Source of the DNA: Pseudomonadota bacterium
GTDB lineage: Bacteria > Pseudomonadota > Gammaproteobacteria > Burkholderiales > Rhodocyclaceae
Length of the DNA: 64,000 bases
Assembly (NCBI GenBank): GCA_008501585.1
Contig: QQUN01000078.1
Span: forward strand, 38,363 to 102,362
Direction of reading: 5' to 3'
Both the position numbers and the translations under genes were made by a program. The notes below the pieces were generated by a model. The model had not been told where the DNA came from. It saw only the letters and a program-made list of their open reading frames with translations, and made no database searches. This document shows, one piece after another, positions 8,928 to 17,982 of the stretch (position 1 is its first letter; each line of letters opens with the position of its first letter).

Positions 8928-9042
8928 GGGTTGTCTCCGTCTTGCCGGCGCTTGTGGGCGCGCCGGTCGCGGAAGAGTGTAGGTCGAGCGGCGGGCGGCC
9001 GCGGATCGGGGCTTACCCGATCAGGGAAAACCCGCCGGCATC

Positions 9043-9663
9043 TCAGGCGGGCGCGCCGGCGGCGGCATAGGCATGCGGCACCGGCGGCAGGCCGCAGGCA
9101 TCGCGCAGGTGGCGCATGGCACGCACGGCGGCAGCCGTGGCAGTGAGCCACTCGATGCGCGTGTCGTCGTCGGCGTCATCCACCGAGGCATCGGTCCAGG
9201 GCGCCATCGCGCGTTCGATGAGGCCCTCAAACGTCGCCGCATCGTGGCTGTCGAGATCGTCGGCCCAGTCTTCCGGCCACAGGCTCAAGCCCAGTTCGAA
9301 ACCGGTCATCCACTCGTCACCGAGTTGGGTGCCTTCCGGATCGTCATCGCCACCGTAGAAGAACGGCGCCCAGCCTTCGGGGTCGCCAAGCGTCTCGACC
9401 AGCTCGTCGTGGTAGCGCAACACCAGGGTCAGCACCCGCTGCACGCCCGAGCCACGCATGTCGACATCCGACTCGGACCACACCGACGGCAGCCACTCGA
9501 CCGTCTTGAGCGGCATCGGCGCCACGATGATCGCCGCCAGGTAGCCATCGAGCATCTCCAGGCTCATGCAGTCATCGGGAACCGCATCCGACGCGAGCAG
9601 CGCCTCGAAGGCGTCCATTTCCGATTCGCTCAGGCAAACGTCGTCCTGTTGCGTGCTGTTCAT
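9043..9663 (-). CDS. UPF0149 (YecA/YgfB) family protein
   Basis: A 206-residue acidic protein. The segment SESEMDAFEALLASDAV plus SLEMLDGYLAAIIVAP is the hallmark of the YgfB/YecA family, followed by WMTGFELGLSLWPEDW. The SEC-C zinc motif present in YecA is absent. The start at 9663 is supported by AGGGAGAG placed suitably upstream. Function is unclear; family members are helical dimers. The gene stands alone between the orphan binding protein and the TrmB-like gene. Confidence 0.83.
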   Translation of the reverse strand: MNSTQQDDVCLSESEMDAFEALLASDAVPDDCMSLEMLDGYLAAIIVAPMPLKTVEWLPSVWSESDVDMRGSGVQRVLTLVLRYHDELVETLGDPEGWAPFFYGGDDDPEGTQLGDEWMTGFELGLSLWPEDWADDLDSHDAATFEGLIERAMAPWTDASVDDADDDTRIEWLTATAAAVRAMRHLRDACGLPPVPHAYAAAGAPA

Positions 9664-9742
9664 GCGCCTCTCCCTTGGATAGCGTCGGTGGTCACCGACG
9701 CCCGCCAGCATGCCGCAAGACGGCAGCGCCCGCAACAACAAC

Positions 9743-10420
9743 TCAGCCCGGGGCGTCCAGATCGACCACGGCACGATACAGCGGCTGCCCCGAGTCGCGG
9801 TATTTGCGCTCAAACGGCGTCAGTGGCGTGGGCGCCTCGAAGGTTTCCCAGGGCACCGCCCGCCCGATCAACAGCCCGAGCGCGAGGGTGTATTCCTCAA
9901 TGTACACCTGCCAGTTGGTGCGACACTCGAGCACCCCGCCGAGTTGCGGCAAGGTGGTGAAGACCGGGTGCGCATGCCAGCGCCGACCAAGATGGCCGAT
10001 CTTGGGCCACGGGTTGGGGTAGAGCACGTAGTGCTTGGCAAGGCGCAGGCCGGCCAGCGCCAGCAGGCGCCAGAAATCGACCAGATCGGCCCGCACCAGC
10101 ACCATGTTCTTCGGCAGCAGCGCATCCGGGTAGGGCTTGCGCCGCGCGAGGCGGTCGGCCGACTGGTCCACCCCGATCACCCAATGCGCCGGATGGGCAC
10201 GCGCCAGCGCGATCGTGCTGTGCGCCACGCCGCAGCCTGCATCGAGAATCAACGGCGCCTGATTGTCCCAGCCCGACAGGGCCAGGTCGAAGGCGGCCCG
10301 ATTGTATTGCGCCACCGGTTTGCGAAAAGGCTGGTCGCGATGACGCGCGACCTGGCGGAGCAGATCGTCATGCACACCTTGCTGTGCGCTGACCGGAATG
10401 CGGGAATTGGCGTAACTCAT
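9743..10420 (-). CDS. TrmB-like SAM-dependent methyltransferase
   Basis: A 225-residue class I methyltransferase. The SAM loop is LILDAGCGVAHSTIALA (near residues 56-72), followed by an acidic end of strand 2 (GVDQSADRL). The catalytic region reads YPNPWPKIGHLGRRWHAHPVF, corresponding to FPDPWPKKRHHKRR of canonical tRNA (guanine-46-N7) methyltransferase TrmB. The Asp of DPWPK is replaced by Asn, and the N-terminal half differs from canonical TrmB. The substrate may be tRNA, but a paralogue role is possible, so no symbol is given. It lies 25 bases downstream of dusC, another tRNA-modification gene, probably in one operon. Confidence 0.75.
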   Translation of the reverse strand: MSYANSRIPVSAQQGVHDDLLRQVARHRDQPFRKPVAQYNRAAFDLALSGWDNQAPLILDAGCGVAHSTIALARAHPAHWVIGVDQSADRLARRKPYPDALLPKNMVLVRADLVDFWRLLALAGLRLAKHYVLYPNPWPKIGHLGRRWHAHPVFTTLPQLGGVLECRTNWQVYIEEYTLALGLLIGRAVPWETFEAPTPLTPFERKYRDSGQPLYRAVVDLDAPG

Positions 10421-10445
10421 GGAAAACCTGAAGGGAGGACGCGGC

Positions 10446-11426
10446 TCATGCCGCACGGGCCGGGCAAGCCGCCCCCGCCGCGGCCAGCACGGCATCGATG
10501 GCGTGGACGTCGTTCAGCGGGCGCAGGCGCTGATAGAGCGCTTCGGCCTGCACAAAGCGCCGGCTCAAGAACACCAGCCACTGCTTGAGCCGGCCCGGGG
10601 CATGCCGGGGCGCCAGTTTTCGGCACACCCGCGACCAGAAAAAGGCAATCGCCGGCAGCAGCGCGGCCCAGTCGGCCTCGCGCCGGTCGCCGGCCTCGTG
10701 CAGCACGCCGGCTCGGATGTCGCGGGCAAGAAACGGGTCCGCCACCGCGCCACGGCCAATCATCACATCGGCCACCCCGCTCTCCTGGCGGCAGCGCTGC
10801 CAGTCACCCACCGACCACACCTCGCCATTGGCCACCACCGGCACCTTCACATGGTCGGCAATCCGGCCTACCCAGGCCCAGTGCGCGGGCGGGCGATAGC
10901 CCTCCAGCTTGGTGCGGGCATGCACCACGATGCGCTCGACGCCGGCATCGGCCAGCGCCTCGGCACAGGCCAGGGTCAGCCCGGTGTCGCGCACCCCCAG
11001 GCGCATCTTGGCCGTCAGCGGCGGACCGTCGGCCGGCATCACCGCGCGCACGGCCGCCGTCACCGCATGCACGGTATCGGGCTCGTCGAGCAACACGGCG
11101 CCGCCACGATGGCGGTTCACCAGCGGGGCCGGACAGCCGAAGTTGAGGTCGATCCCGGCCGGCGACCACTGAACCGCCCGCGCCGCGTTGCGCGCCATCA
11201 GCGCCGGATCCGAGCCCATCAACTGCAGCTGCACCGGCGTGCCGGCAGCCGTCCGCCCCCCCTGCCCGAGTTCCGGACTGATCCGGAAAAAGCTGCGTTG
11301 CGGCAGCAGCGTGGCCGAGACGCGCACAAACTCGCTCACCGCCTGGTCATAGTGCGACAAGCGGGTCAGCGTATCGCGCAGCACCTCGTCGGCCAGCCCC
11401 TCCATGGGCGCAAGCAAAAGCTTCAC
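10446..11426 (-). CDS. dusC: tRNA-dihydrouridine(16) synthase
   Basis: A 326-residue FMN-dependent oxidoreductase that reduces uridine 16 in tRNA D-loops with NADPH. Landmarks: LLAPMEGLADEVLR at the N-terminus (FMN site), VQLQLMGSDP, DLNFGCPAP with the catalytic Cys, MRLGVRD, IVVHARTK, VVANGEVWS and VMIGRGAVADP. The short length and MKLLLAPMEG opening fit the DusC subfamily better than DusA or DusB. It is 25 bases upstream of the TrmB-like gene on the same strand and divergent from arsC. Confidence 0.92.
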   Translation of the reverse strand: MKLLLAPMEGLADEVLRDTLTRLSHYDQAVSEFVRVSATLLPQRSFFRISPELGQGGRTAAGTPVQLQLMGSDPALMARNAARAVQWSPAGIDLNFGCPAPLVNRHRGGAVLLDEPDTVHAVTAAVRAVMPADGPPLTAKMRLGVRDTGLTLACAEALADAGVERIVVHARTKLEGYRPPAHWAWVGRIADHVKVPVVANGEVWSVGDWQRCRQESGVADVMIGRGAVADPFLARDIRAGVLHEAGDRREADWAALLPAIAFFWSRVCRKLAPRHAPGRLKQWLVFLSRRFVQAEALYQRLRPLNDVHAIDAVLAAAGAACPARAA

Positions 11427-11480
11427 GACACCACCCGAGGCGGTAAACTCAGGGCCACGTTCTTCAACTCACCATCCGAC

Positions 11481-11834
11481 ATGTCCGACACCATCACCTT
11501 GTTCCACAATCCGCGTTGCTCGAAAAGCCGCGCGGCACTCAGTCTGCTCGAGGAGGCCGGCGCGACGGTCGACATCGTGCGCTACCTCGAGACCCCGCCC
11601 AGCCGCGACACCCTGGCGCGCATCGTCGGCCAGCTGGGCATCTCGCCGCAGGCCCTCGTCCGCCAGGGCGAGGACATCTTCAAGACCGACTACCAAGGCA
11701 AGGCCCTGGACGCCGATGGCTGGCTGGACGCCCTGGCGGCCCACCCGAAACTGATCGAACGCCCGATTGCCATCCGCGGCGACCGCGCGGTGATCGGCCG
11801 TCCGCCGGAGAAGGTCCTCGACCTGCTGGATTGA
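11481..11834 (+). CDS. arsC: Glutaredoxin-dependent arsenate reductase family protein
   Basis: A 117-residue thioredoxin-fold protein of the ArsC/Spx/YffB superfamily. The catalytic motif HNPRCSKSRAAL (Cys13) is the ArsC form, with LETPPSRDTL and RPIAIRGDRAVIGRPPEKV, whose basic residues stabilise the arsenate-thiol intermediate. The expected reaction is reduction of arsenate to arsenite with glutathione and glutaredoxin. No arsR or arsB is adjacent, but an arsenosugar-type gene set lies about 26 kb away; a functional connection is only suggestive. Confidence 0.9.
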   Translation: MSDTITLFHNPRCSKSRAALSLLEEAGATVDIVRYLETPPSRDTLARIVGQLGISPQALVRQGEDIFKTDYQGKALDADGWLDALAAHPKLIERPIAIRGDRAVIGRPPEKVLDLLD

Positions 11835-11883
11835 TCCGGGGCCGATTCTACCCCAGCCAATTCGCGCCAAACGCGCCACTTGC

Positions 11884-11912
11884 TTGATTTCATGCAGATC
11901 ATCGGGGATAAT
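11884..11912 (+). promoter_or_regulatory. Sigma-70 promoter for rpmE
   Basis: TTGATT and GATAAT are separated by exactly 17 bases, 65 bases before the rpmE start. The match to the consensus (TTGACA, TATAAT) is good and lies in an otherwise non-coding gap after arsC. Confidence 0.7.
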
Positions 11913-11976
11913 GCTCGGCTTTACAGCCTAGGGCGGTCACAATCGCCGCCCGCGAAACCTAAGCGAGACGAACGCC

Positions 11977-12195
11977 ATGAAAGCGGACATCCACCCCAAG
12001 TATCAAGACGTCACCATCAACTGCAGCTGCGGCAACTCCTTCGTGACCCGCTCGACCGTGGGCAAGGAAGCCATGAGCGTTGAAGTGTGCTCCGAGTGCC
12101 ACCCGTTCTACACCGGAAAGCAGAAGATCGTCGACACCGCCGGTCGCGTCGAGCGCTTCCGCCAGAAGTTCGGCAACGTCCAGCGCCTGGGCTGA
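11977..12195 (+). CDS. rpmE: 50S ribosomal protein L31 (zinc-binding C+ type)
   Basis: A 72-residue ribosomal protein located at the central protuberance of the large subunit, bridging the 30S head. It carries the four zinc-ligand cysteines of the C+ paralogue (CSCGNSF and [13 protein letters not shown]). The sequence aligns over its full length with L31, including the family signature HPFYTGKQ and the C-terminal [11 protein letters not shown] 17-base-spaced promoter precedes it and a strong terminator follows at once, so it is monocistronic. Confidence 0.98.
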   Translation: MKADIHPKYQDVTINCSCGNSFVTRSTVGKEAMSVEVCSECHPFYTGKQKIVDTAGRVERFRQKFGNVQRLG

Positions 12196-12213
12196 TCCGC
12201 CCCCGCGTGGCAG

Positions 12214-12240
12214 AAAAAGGCAGCCCCGGCTGCCTTTTTT
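12214..12240 (+). terminator. Rho-independent terminator after rpmE
   Basis: AAAAAGGCAGCC pairs with GGCTGCCTTTTT around a very tight loop and is followed by T residues. It lies 19 bases after the rpmE stop codon. Confidence 0.9.
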
Positions 12241-12323
12241 GTTGCCTGTCCTGTTGCACCGCCCGCGCCAGCATGCCGACACTGGCGTAAAATCCGCACG
12301 CCACCAAGGCCCGACACGCCCGG

Positions 12324-13913
12324 ATGACGACACGCCCCGACCCCTTCGCCCCGACACTGCCCCCGCCGCCGCCCACCGCACTGATCTGGCTGCTGATCGC
12401 GGTGTACCTGCTGGCCGGCCTGACCGGGCATGCGCCCTGGCGAGGCGACGACGCCCGCCACTTTGGGCCCATCCTGAGCATGGTGCGCGACGGTCACTGG
12501 CTGGTTCCCCACCTGGCGGGCGAACCCTTTCTTGACTTCGGCCCCTTGTACTACTGGGTGGGTGCGGCACTGGGCGCCAGTGTCGGCGCCCTGCTACCCC
12601 TGCACGATGCAGCACGCCTGGCCAGCGGCCTGCTCGCCGCCATCGCCATCGCCCTGACCGCCGACGCCGCCCGACGCCTGCATGGCGAACGCACCCATGC
12701 CCCGGCCTTGCTGCTGATCATCGCCACGCTCGGCCTCGTCGTCCACGTTCACGAAACCCAGCCGATGCTGGCGGTCATGACGGCCCAGGCGGTCACCCTG
12801 TGGGGCATGGCGCGCAGTTTCAAACCCGGCCCGCGCGGCGCGCTCGTCGCGGGTCTCGGCGTCGGCCTCGCCTGCCTCGCCAACGGCCTGGGTGCAACGC
12901 TGATGACCGCGCCGCTGCTGCTCCTGCTGCCAACGCTGACAGCCCGCCTGACCGGCGCCCTGACCGCCACTGGCGTCGCCGCCCTGTGGCTGGTGCCCAT
13001 GGCGGTCCTGGCACCCGATGCCCTCACTCAGTGGTGGGCGACAAGCCTCTCGGCGAGCACACCGCACCTGGAAAAATTCGCCGACACCGCCGAGCTTCTC
13101 GGCCTGCTGGGCTGGTTTGCCTGGCCGCTATGGCCCATCGCCGGCTGGGCGCTATGGCGCGAGCGGCGCCATCTGCGCACCCGCGCCTGGCAGATCGTTG
13201 GCCTGGCCATCGCACTGGCCGTGCTGATGACCAGCCTCACCGGCGGGCTGCGCCCGGCGAGCTTCCTGCCCTTGCTGCTGCCGATGGTGATGGCTGCCGC
13301 TGCCGGCGTCACCACGTTGCGGCGCGGGGCAGCAAACGCCTTCGACTGGTTTGGCGGCATGACCTTCGCCACCTTTGCGCTGCTGCTGTGGACGGCCTGG
13401 AGCGCCATGGTGTTCGACTGGCCACCGGGGCTGAGCCGGCACCTGGCCAAGGTGACGCCGAACTTTTCGCTCGATTCGGTCGCCTGGCCATCGATCCTCG
13501 GCATCCTGCTGTGCCTGGGCTGGGCGGCGATGGTCGCCACCACGCGACGCAGCCCCTACCGCGGCGCGCAGAACTCCGCGGCCGGCATGACCATGCTGTG
13601 GTGTCTGGCGGTGATCCTGCTGCAACCGTGGTTCGACTACAGCAAGAGCCACACCCCGGCCGTCAGCGCCTTGCGCACTGCACTCGCGGCACATCCGGCC
13701 GAGTGCGTGTCGGGGCTGGGCCTGTCACCCAGCCTCAGCGTCAGCCTCGACTACCTGGCGGGCATCCGCACGCATGCAGTCGCCGACAAGCGCTGCCCGC
13801 TGATCCTCATCGTCGGCACGGAGGTCCGCGACATGGGCGAACCGCTGTGGCGTTTCGAGCGCGGCGGCGGCAACCGCAAGGAAGTGCTCAGCCTGTACGC
13901 GCGTACCGACTGA
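12324..13913 (+). CDS. Polytopic membrane glycosyltransferase, GT39/ArnT-like
   Basis: A 529-residue protein with about twelve hydrophobic helices. The first periplasmic loop contains APWRGDDARHFG, which resembles the E/D-rich catalytic loop of protein-mannosyltransferase (PMT_2) and ArnT enzymes, and LAGEPFLDFGPLYYWVG, matching the KPPL(Y/F)YW-type motif of the family. The expected reaction is transfer of a sugar from a polyprenyl-phosphate donor to lipid A or another envelope acceptor. Acceptor and donor cannot be determined. It sits alone between rpmE and orn. Confidence 0.8.
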   Translation: MTTRPDPFAPTLPPPPPTALIWLLIAVYLLAGLTGHAPWRGDDARHFGPILSMVRDGHWLVPHLAGEPFLDFGPLYYWVGAALGASVGALLPLHDAARLASGLLAAIAIALTADAARRLHGERTHAPALLLIIATLGLVVHVHETQPMLAVMTAQAVTLWGMARSFKPGPRGALVAGLGVGLACLANGLGATLMTAPLLLLLPTLTARLTGALTATGVAALWLVPMAVLAPDALTQWWATSLSASTPHLEKFADTAELLGLLGWFAWPLWPIAGWALWRERRHLRTRAWQIVGLAIALAVLMTSLTGGLRPASFLPLLLPMVMAAAAGVTTLRRGAANAFDWFGGMTFATFALLLWTAWSAMVFDWPPGLSRHLAKVTPNFSLDSVAWPSILGILLCLGWAAMVATTRRSPYRGAQNSAAGMTMLWCLAVILLQPWFDYSKSHTPAVSALRTALAAHPAECVSGLGLSPSLSVSLDYLAGIRTHAVADKRCPLILIVGTEVRDMGEPLWRFERGGGNRKEVLSLYARTD

Positions 13914-13929
13914 GTACCGCCGGAACCGC

Positions 13930-14481
13930 TTACCCGGGCAGACGCAGGAAGTTCGCCCGGTAGTGCTTCAGCTCGTCGATCGACTCGTAGATATCCGCCA
14001 GGGCCTCGTGCTTGCCCTTTTTCTGCACCCCATTGTGCACTTCCGGATGCCAGCGCTTGGCCAGTTCCTTGAGCGTTGACACGTCCAGATTCCGGTAGTG
14101 AAACCAGGCCTCGAGCTTGGGCATGTGCCGGGCCAGGAAGCGGCGATCCTGGCAGATCGAGTTACCCGCCATCGGCGAGGTCCGTGCCGGCACATGTTCG
14201 GCCAGAAAGGCCAGCATCTGCGCCTCGACCGCCGCCTCGTCCTGCGTCGATGCACGTACCCGCGCGGTCAGGCCGGACTGACCATGCGTGCGGGTGTTCC
14301 ACTCATCCATGCCGTCGAGCACCGCGTCGGGCTGATGAACCGCCAGCACCGGCGCCTCGGCAACCGTTTCGAGCTGGCTGTTGGTGATGACGATGGCCAC
14401 CTCGATGATCCGGTCGGTGTCCGGCTCCAGGCCGGTCATCTCCATGTCGATCCAGATCAGGTGGTTGGGATCCTGTGCCAT
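13930..14481 (-). CDS. orn: Oligoribonuclease
   Basis: A 183-residue DEDDh 3'-5' exoribonuclease that degrades oligoribonucleotides of 2-5 bases, including pGpG from c-di-GMP breakdown. Landmarks: [16 protein letters not shown] (first D-E pair), [26 protein letters not shown] and the final acidic residue region. The start at 14481 is set by homology ([18 protein letters not shown]); its ribosome-binding site is weak. It converges with the GT39-like gene with only 16 bases between stops. Confidence 0.95.
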   Translation of the reverse strand: MAQDPNHLIWIDMEMTGLEPDTDRIIEVAIVITNSQLETVAEAPVLAVHQPDAVLDGMDEWNTRTHGQSGLTARVRASTQDEAAVEAQMLAFLAEHVPARTSPMAGNSICQDRRFLARHMPKLEAWFHYRNLDVSTLKELAKRWHPEVHNGVQKKGKHEALADIYESIDELKHYRANFLRLPG

Positions 14482-14573
14482 AATTTTTTGTCGCAAACTA
14501 TAAAGCGCGCATTGTGTCATAGTTCGCCTCGCTGCCGGCGTAGCCGCCGCCCCCCGCCCGACACCAATCCCGC

Positions 14574-15827
14574 ATGACTGAAGCCCTGTTCTCTGCCATC
14601 TTTCTCGCTGCCGTTCTCGCCACCACCGGCTTCAAGCTGTGGCTGGCGCATCGCCATGGCCAGCACGTACTGGCCCACCGAGGCCAGGTTCCCCACGCCT
14701 TCGCCGGGCAGATCCCCCTGAGCGCACACCAGAAAGCCGCCGATTACACCCGCGCACGGCTGCGGCTCGGGGCCGCCGACCTGATCATCAACGCGGTGTG
14801 GATTCTGGCGCTCACCCTCGGAGGCGGCCTGCAGTGGCTGTACACGTTGTGGTCCGGCCTTGCCGACGCGGGCAGCATCATGCACGGCACCGCCTTCCTG
14901 GCAACACTCACCCTGCTCGGCGCGGTGATCGAACTGCCCGCCACGCTGTATCGCACCTTCGTCATCGAGGCGCGCTTTGGCTTCAACAAGATGACGCCCG
15001 CCCTGTTCATCTCCGACACCCTCAAAAGCCTCGTCCTGGCTGCGCTGATCGGCCTGCCGGTGATTGCCGCCGTACTCTGGCTGATGTCGGCGATGGGCAC
15101 GCACTGGTGGTGGGCGGTATGGGCTTTCTGGCTGGCGTTCAACCTGCTCGTTCTGCTGATCTGGCCGACCTTCATTGCACCGCTGTTCAATCGCTTCACC
15201 CCGCTCGAAGACGAGCGCGTGCGCGGACGCGTCGATGCGCTGCTGGCCCGCTGCGGCTTTCGCAGCAGCGGCTTGTTCGTGATGGACGGCTCGCGCCGCT
15301 CGGCCCATGGCAACGCCTACTTCACCGGTTTCGGCAAAAGCAAGCGCATCGTCTTTTTCGACACCTTGCTCAACACCCTGGAGCCGCTCGAGATCGAGGC
15401 CGTGCTCGCCCATGAGCTGGGGCACTTCAAGCGCCGCCATGTCACCAAACGCCTGGTGTTGATGGCCACGGTGATGCTCGCCCTGCTGTGGCTGTTGTCG
15501 GTGCTGATGGATTCACCCTGGTTCTTTGCCGGCCTTGGCGTCGACGCGCAAAGCACCGCCATGGCGCTGGCCCTGTTCATGATCGCCCTGCCCGTCTTCA
15601 GCTTTCCGTTCTCGCCGCTGATGAGCGCGTGGTCGCGCAAGCACGAGTTCGAGGCCGACCGCTATGCCTCCGAGCAGTCCGACGCCGATGCGCTGATCAG
15701 CGCGCTGGTCAAGCTCTATCGCGACAACGCCAGCACGCTGACCCCCGACCCGCTGTACTCGCGCATCTACGATTCGCACCCGCCCGCCTCGATCCGCATC
15801 GCCCACCTGCAGGGAAAACCGCTTTGA
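14574..15827 (+). CDS. M48 family membrane metallopeptidase (Ste24-like)
   Basis: A 417-residue integral membrane zinc protease. Hydrophobic helices occur at residues 1-20, 62-85, 100-125, 150-172, 175-200 and twice after 300. The zinc motif [10 protein letters not shown] lies near residue 281 and the third ligand in FEADRYAS near 362. The layout is that of CAAX-prenyl-protease-like M48 enzymes, which clip membrane or misfolded proteins. It is divergent from orn and followed after 10 bases by rsgA, so the two are probably cotranscribed. Confidence 0.9.
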   Translation: MTEALFSAIFLAAVLATTGFKLWLAHRHGQHVLAHRGQVPHAFAGQIPLSAHQKAADYTRARLRLGAADLIINAVWILALTLGGGLQWLYTLWSGLADAGSIMHGTAFLATLTLLGAVIELPATLYRTFVIEARFGFNKMTPALFISDTLKSLVLAALIGLPVIAAVLWLMSAMGTHWWWAVWAFWLAFNLLVLLIWPTFIAPLFNRFTPLEDERVRGRVDALLARCGFRSSGLFVMDGSRRSAHGNAYFTGFGKSKRIVFFDTLLNTLEPLEIEAVLAHELGHFKRRHVTKRLVLMATVMLALLWLLSVLMDSPWFFAGLGVDAQSTAMALALFMIALPVFSFPFSPLMSAWSRKHEFEADRYASEQSDADALISALVKLYRDNASTLTPDPLYSRIYDSHPPASIRIAHLQGKPL

Positions 15828-15837
15828 GCACGCCCCG

Positions 15838-16728
15838 ATGAATCACGGCACCATCGTCGCGTCCTTCGGGCGCCAGTTCGAGGTGCTCGACGCCGGCGGC
15901 GCGCGCTGGCGGTGCGTCACCCGCGGCAAGCGCATCGATTTTGCCTGCGGCGACCGGGTCGAGTTCAAGGCCACCAGCGACGGCCACGGCGTCATCCAGA
16001 AGGCCGCGGCGCGAGACAGCCTGCTCCACCGCTCCGACGCCTTCCGCCAGAAGCTGCTCGCGGCCAACGTGACGCAGATCCTGATCGTCGTCGCCACCGA
16101 GCCGAGCTTCAGCGACGAGCTCATCTCGCGCTGCCTGTGCGCCGCCGAGCACCAACAACTCAAGGCCCGCATCGTCCTCAACAAGGCCGACATCACCGCC
16201 GGACTGGAAGACGCCCGCCAGCGCCTGGCCATGTTCACGGCGCTCGGCTACGACGTGATCGAACTGTCCGCGCAGCACGACGTCAGCGCCCTCAAGGCGC
16301 TGCTGGCTAACGAAACCAGCGTGCTGGTCGGCCAGTCGGGCATGGGCAAGTCGACACTGACCAACGCGCTCGTCCCCGAAGCCAACGCGCCGACCCGCGA
16401 GATCTCCGAAGCGCTCGACACCGGCAAACACACCACCACCGCCACCCGGCTGTATGCCCTGCCCGGCGGCGGCGCGCTCATCGACAGCCCGGGCCTGCAG
16501 GCCTTCGGCCTGGCACACCTGTCAGAAGACGAACTGCTCGCGGGTTTCCGTGAATTCGCGCCCTATCTTGGCCACTGCCGGTTCCGCAACTGCAAGCACG
16601 ATGCCGAACCCGGCTGCGCCCTGCTCGCCGCCGTCGACAACGGTGAGATCCAGGCACGCCGCTTCGCCCACTACCGCCTGCTCTCTAGCGAGATCCACCA
16701 CGCCAGAAAGCTCGTTCAGGGCTACTAG
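15838..16728 (+). CDS. rsgA: Ribosome small-subunit-dependent GTPase A
   Basis: A 296-residue circularly permuted GTPase that checks late 30S maturation. An OB domain (residues 1-70) is followed by the G motifs in permuted order: LNKAD (G4), GQSGMGKSTLTN (G1, P-loop), TTTATRLY (G2) and DSPGLQAFG (G3). The zinc finger CRFRNCKHDAEPGC closes the protein. It lies ten bases behind the M48 protease gene and ends at a bidirectional terminator. Confidence 0.96.
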   Translation: MNHGTIVASFGRQFEVLDAGGARWRCVTRGKRIDFACGDRVEFKATSDGHGVIQKAAARDSLLHRSDAFRQKLLAANVTQILIVVATEPSFSDELISRCLCAAEHQQLKARIVLNKADITAGLEDARQRLAMFTALGYDVIELSAQHDVSALKALLANETSVLVGQSGMGKSTLTNALVPEANAPTREISEALDTGKHTTTATRLYALPGGGALIDSPGLQAFGLAHLSEDELLAGFREFAPYLGHCRFRNCKHDAEPGCALLAAVDNGEIQARRFAHYRLLSSEIHHARKLVQGY

Positions 16729-16733
16729 AACGA

Positions 16734-16761
16734 AAAAAGCCCCGCCGAAGCGGGGCTTTTT
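16734..16761. terminator. Bidirectional terminator between rsgA and thiolase gene
   Basis: AAAAAGCCCCG and CGGGGCTTTTT form an 11-base stem with a six-base loop. A and T runs on both sides let it end transcription of the two convergent genes. Confidence 0.9.
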
Positions 16762-16779
16762 CTGGCCGGATCGAACCGA

Positions 16780-17961
16780 TTACATGCGCTCGAAGACGGC
16801 CGCAATACCTTGGCCGCCACCGATACACATGGTCACCAGCGCATAACGTCCGTTGGTGCGGTGCAGTTCGTAGATCGCCTTGGTGGCGATGAACGCGCCC
16901 GAGCAGCCCACCGGGTGGCCCAGTGCAATGGCGCCGCCGTTGGGGTTGGTCTTGGCCATGTCGAGCTCGAGACCTTTCGCCACGGCAATGGCTTGGGCCG
17001 CGAAGGCTTCGTTGGACTCGATCACGTCCATCTTGTCGATGGTCAGACCGGCACGCTGCAGCGCGATCTTGGAGGCCGGGATCGGGCCCTCGCCCATGAT
17101 GTGGTTGGGCACACCGGCCAGCGCGTAGGAGACCAGGCGCGCCATCGGCTTGTGGCCGGCCTTGGCGGCGGCATTGGCTTCGGCCAGCACCATGAAGGCG
17201 GCGCCGTCGTTGATGCCCGAGGCGTTACCAGCCGTGACCGTACCGTCCTTCTTGAAGGCCGGGCGCATGGCGCCGAGCTTTTCCATGGTGGTGGCACGCG
17301 GGTGCTCATCGGTATCGAACACCGTCTCGCCCTTGCGGCTCTTCAGCGTGATCGGCACGATCTGCGACTTGAAGCGGCCTTCGGCGATGGCGCGGGCGGC
17401 GCGGTTCTGCGACTCCAGCGCCAGCGCGTCCTGCTCTTCGCGGCTGATGCCCCACTTCTCGGCCAGGTTCTCGGCCGTGATCCCCATGTGGCCGGCACCG
17501 AACGGGTCGGTCAGCACCGCCACCATGGCGTCGACCAGCGTGGTGTCACCCATGCGGGCACCGGTACGCATGGCCGGCGACAGGTAGGCGCCGCGCGACA
17601 TCACTTCCACACCACCACCGACACCGAAATCGCAGTCGCCCAGCATGATGGCCTGGGACGTGGTGACGATGCCCTGGAGACCGGACGAACACAGGCGGTT
17701 GACCGCCATGGCCACGGATTCCATCGGCAGACCGGCCTGAATCGAGGCCAGACGCGCGACGTAGGCGTAACGGGATTCGGTCGGAATGCAGTTGCCCACG
17801 GTCACATAATTGATCTGCTGGGGATCGACGCCGGCACGGCCGACGGCTTCCTTCATCACCAGCCCGGCCAGATCCGCCGGCTCCATGCCGCTGAGCGAGC
17901 CGCCGAAACCACCGATGGCGGAACGGACCGCGCTCAGGACAACAACTTCACGATTTGCCAT
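16780..17961 (-). CDS. Acetyl-CoA C-acyltransferase (beta-ketothiolase, BktB-like)
   Basis: A 393-residue thiolase. The active-site residues are visible: Cys91 in VNRLCSSGLQG, His349 in GGAIALGHPVGCSG and Cys379 in TMCIGGGQG; NEAFAAQ is also present. It condenses or cleaves acyl-CoA and acetyl-CoA. The C-terminus (TMCIGGGQGIAAVFER) is nearly that of the BktB-type ketothiolase used in polyhydroxyalkanoate synthesis or fatty-acid degradation. The start at 17961 follows a clear GGAGGG. No phaB or phaC is adjacent, so the pathway is open. The CobD-like gene ends just upstream on the same strand. Confidence 0.93.
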   Translation of the reverse strand: MANREVVVLSAVRSAIGGFGGSLSGMEPADLAGLVMKEAVGRAGVDPQQINYVTVGNCIPTESRYAYVARLASIQAGLPMESVAMAVNRLCSSGLQGIVTTSQAIMLGDCDFGVGGGVEVMSRGAYLSPAMRTGARMGDTTLVDAMVAVLTDPFGAGHMGITAENLAEKWGISREEQDALALESQNRAARAIAEGRFKSQIVPITLKSRKGETVFDTDEHPRATTMEKLGAMRPAFKKDGTVTAGNASGINDGAAFMVLAEANAAAKAGHKPMARLVSYALAGVPNHIMGEGPIPASKIALQRAGLTIDKMDVIESNEAFAAQAIAVAKGLELDMAKTNPNGGAIALGHPVGCSGAFIATKAIYELHRTNGRYALVTMCIGGGQGIAAVFERM

Positions 17962-17982
17962 GTTTACTCCCTCCAAGAAAAC

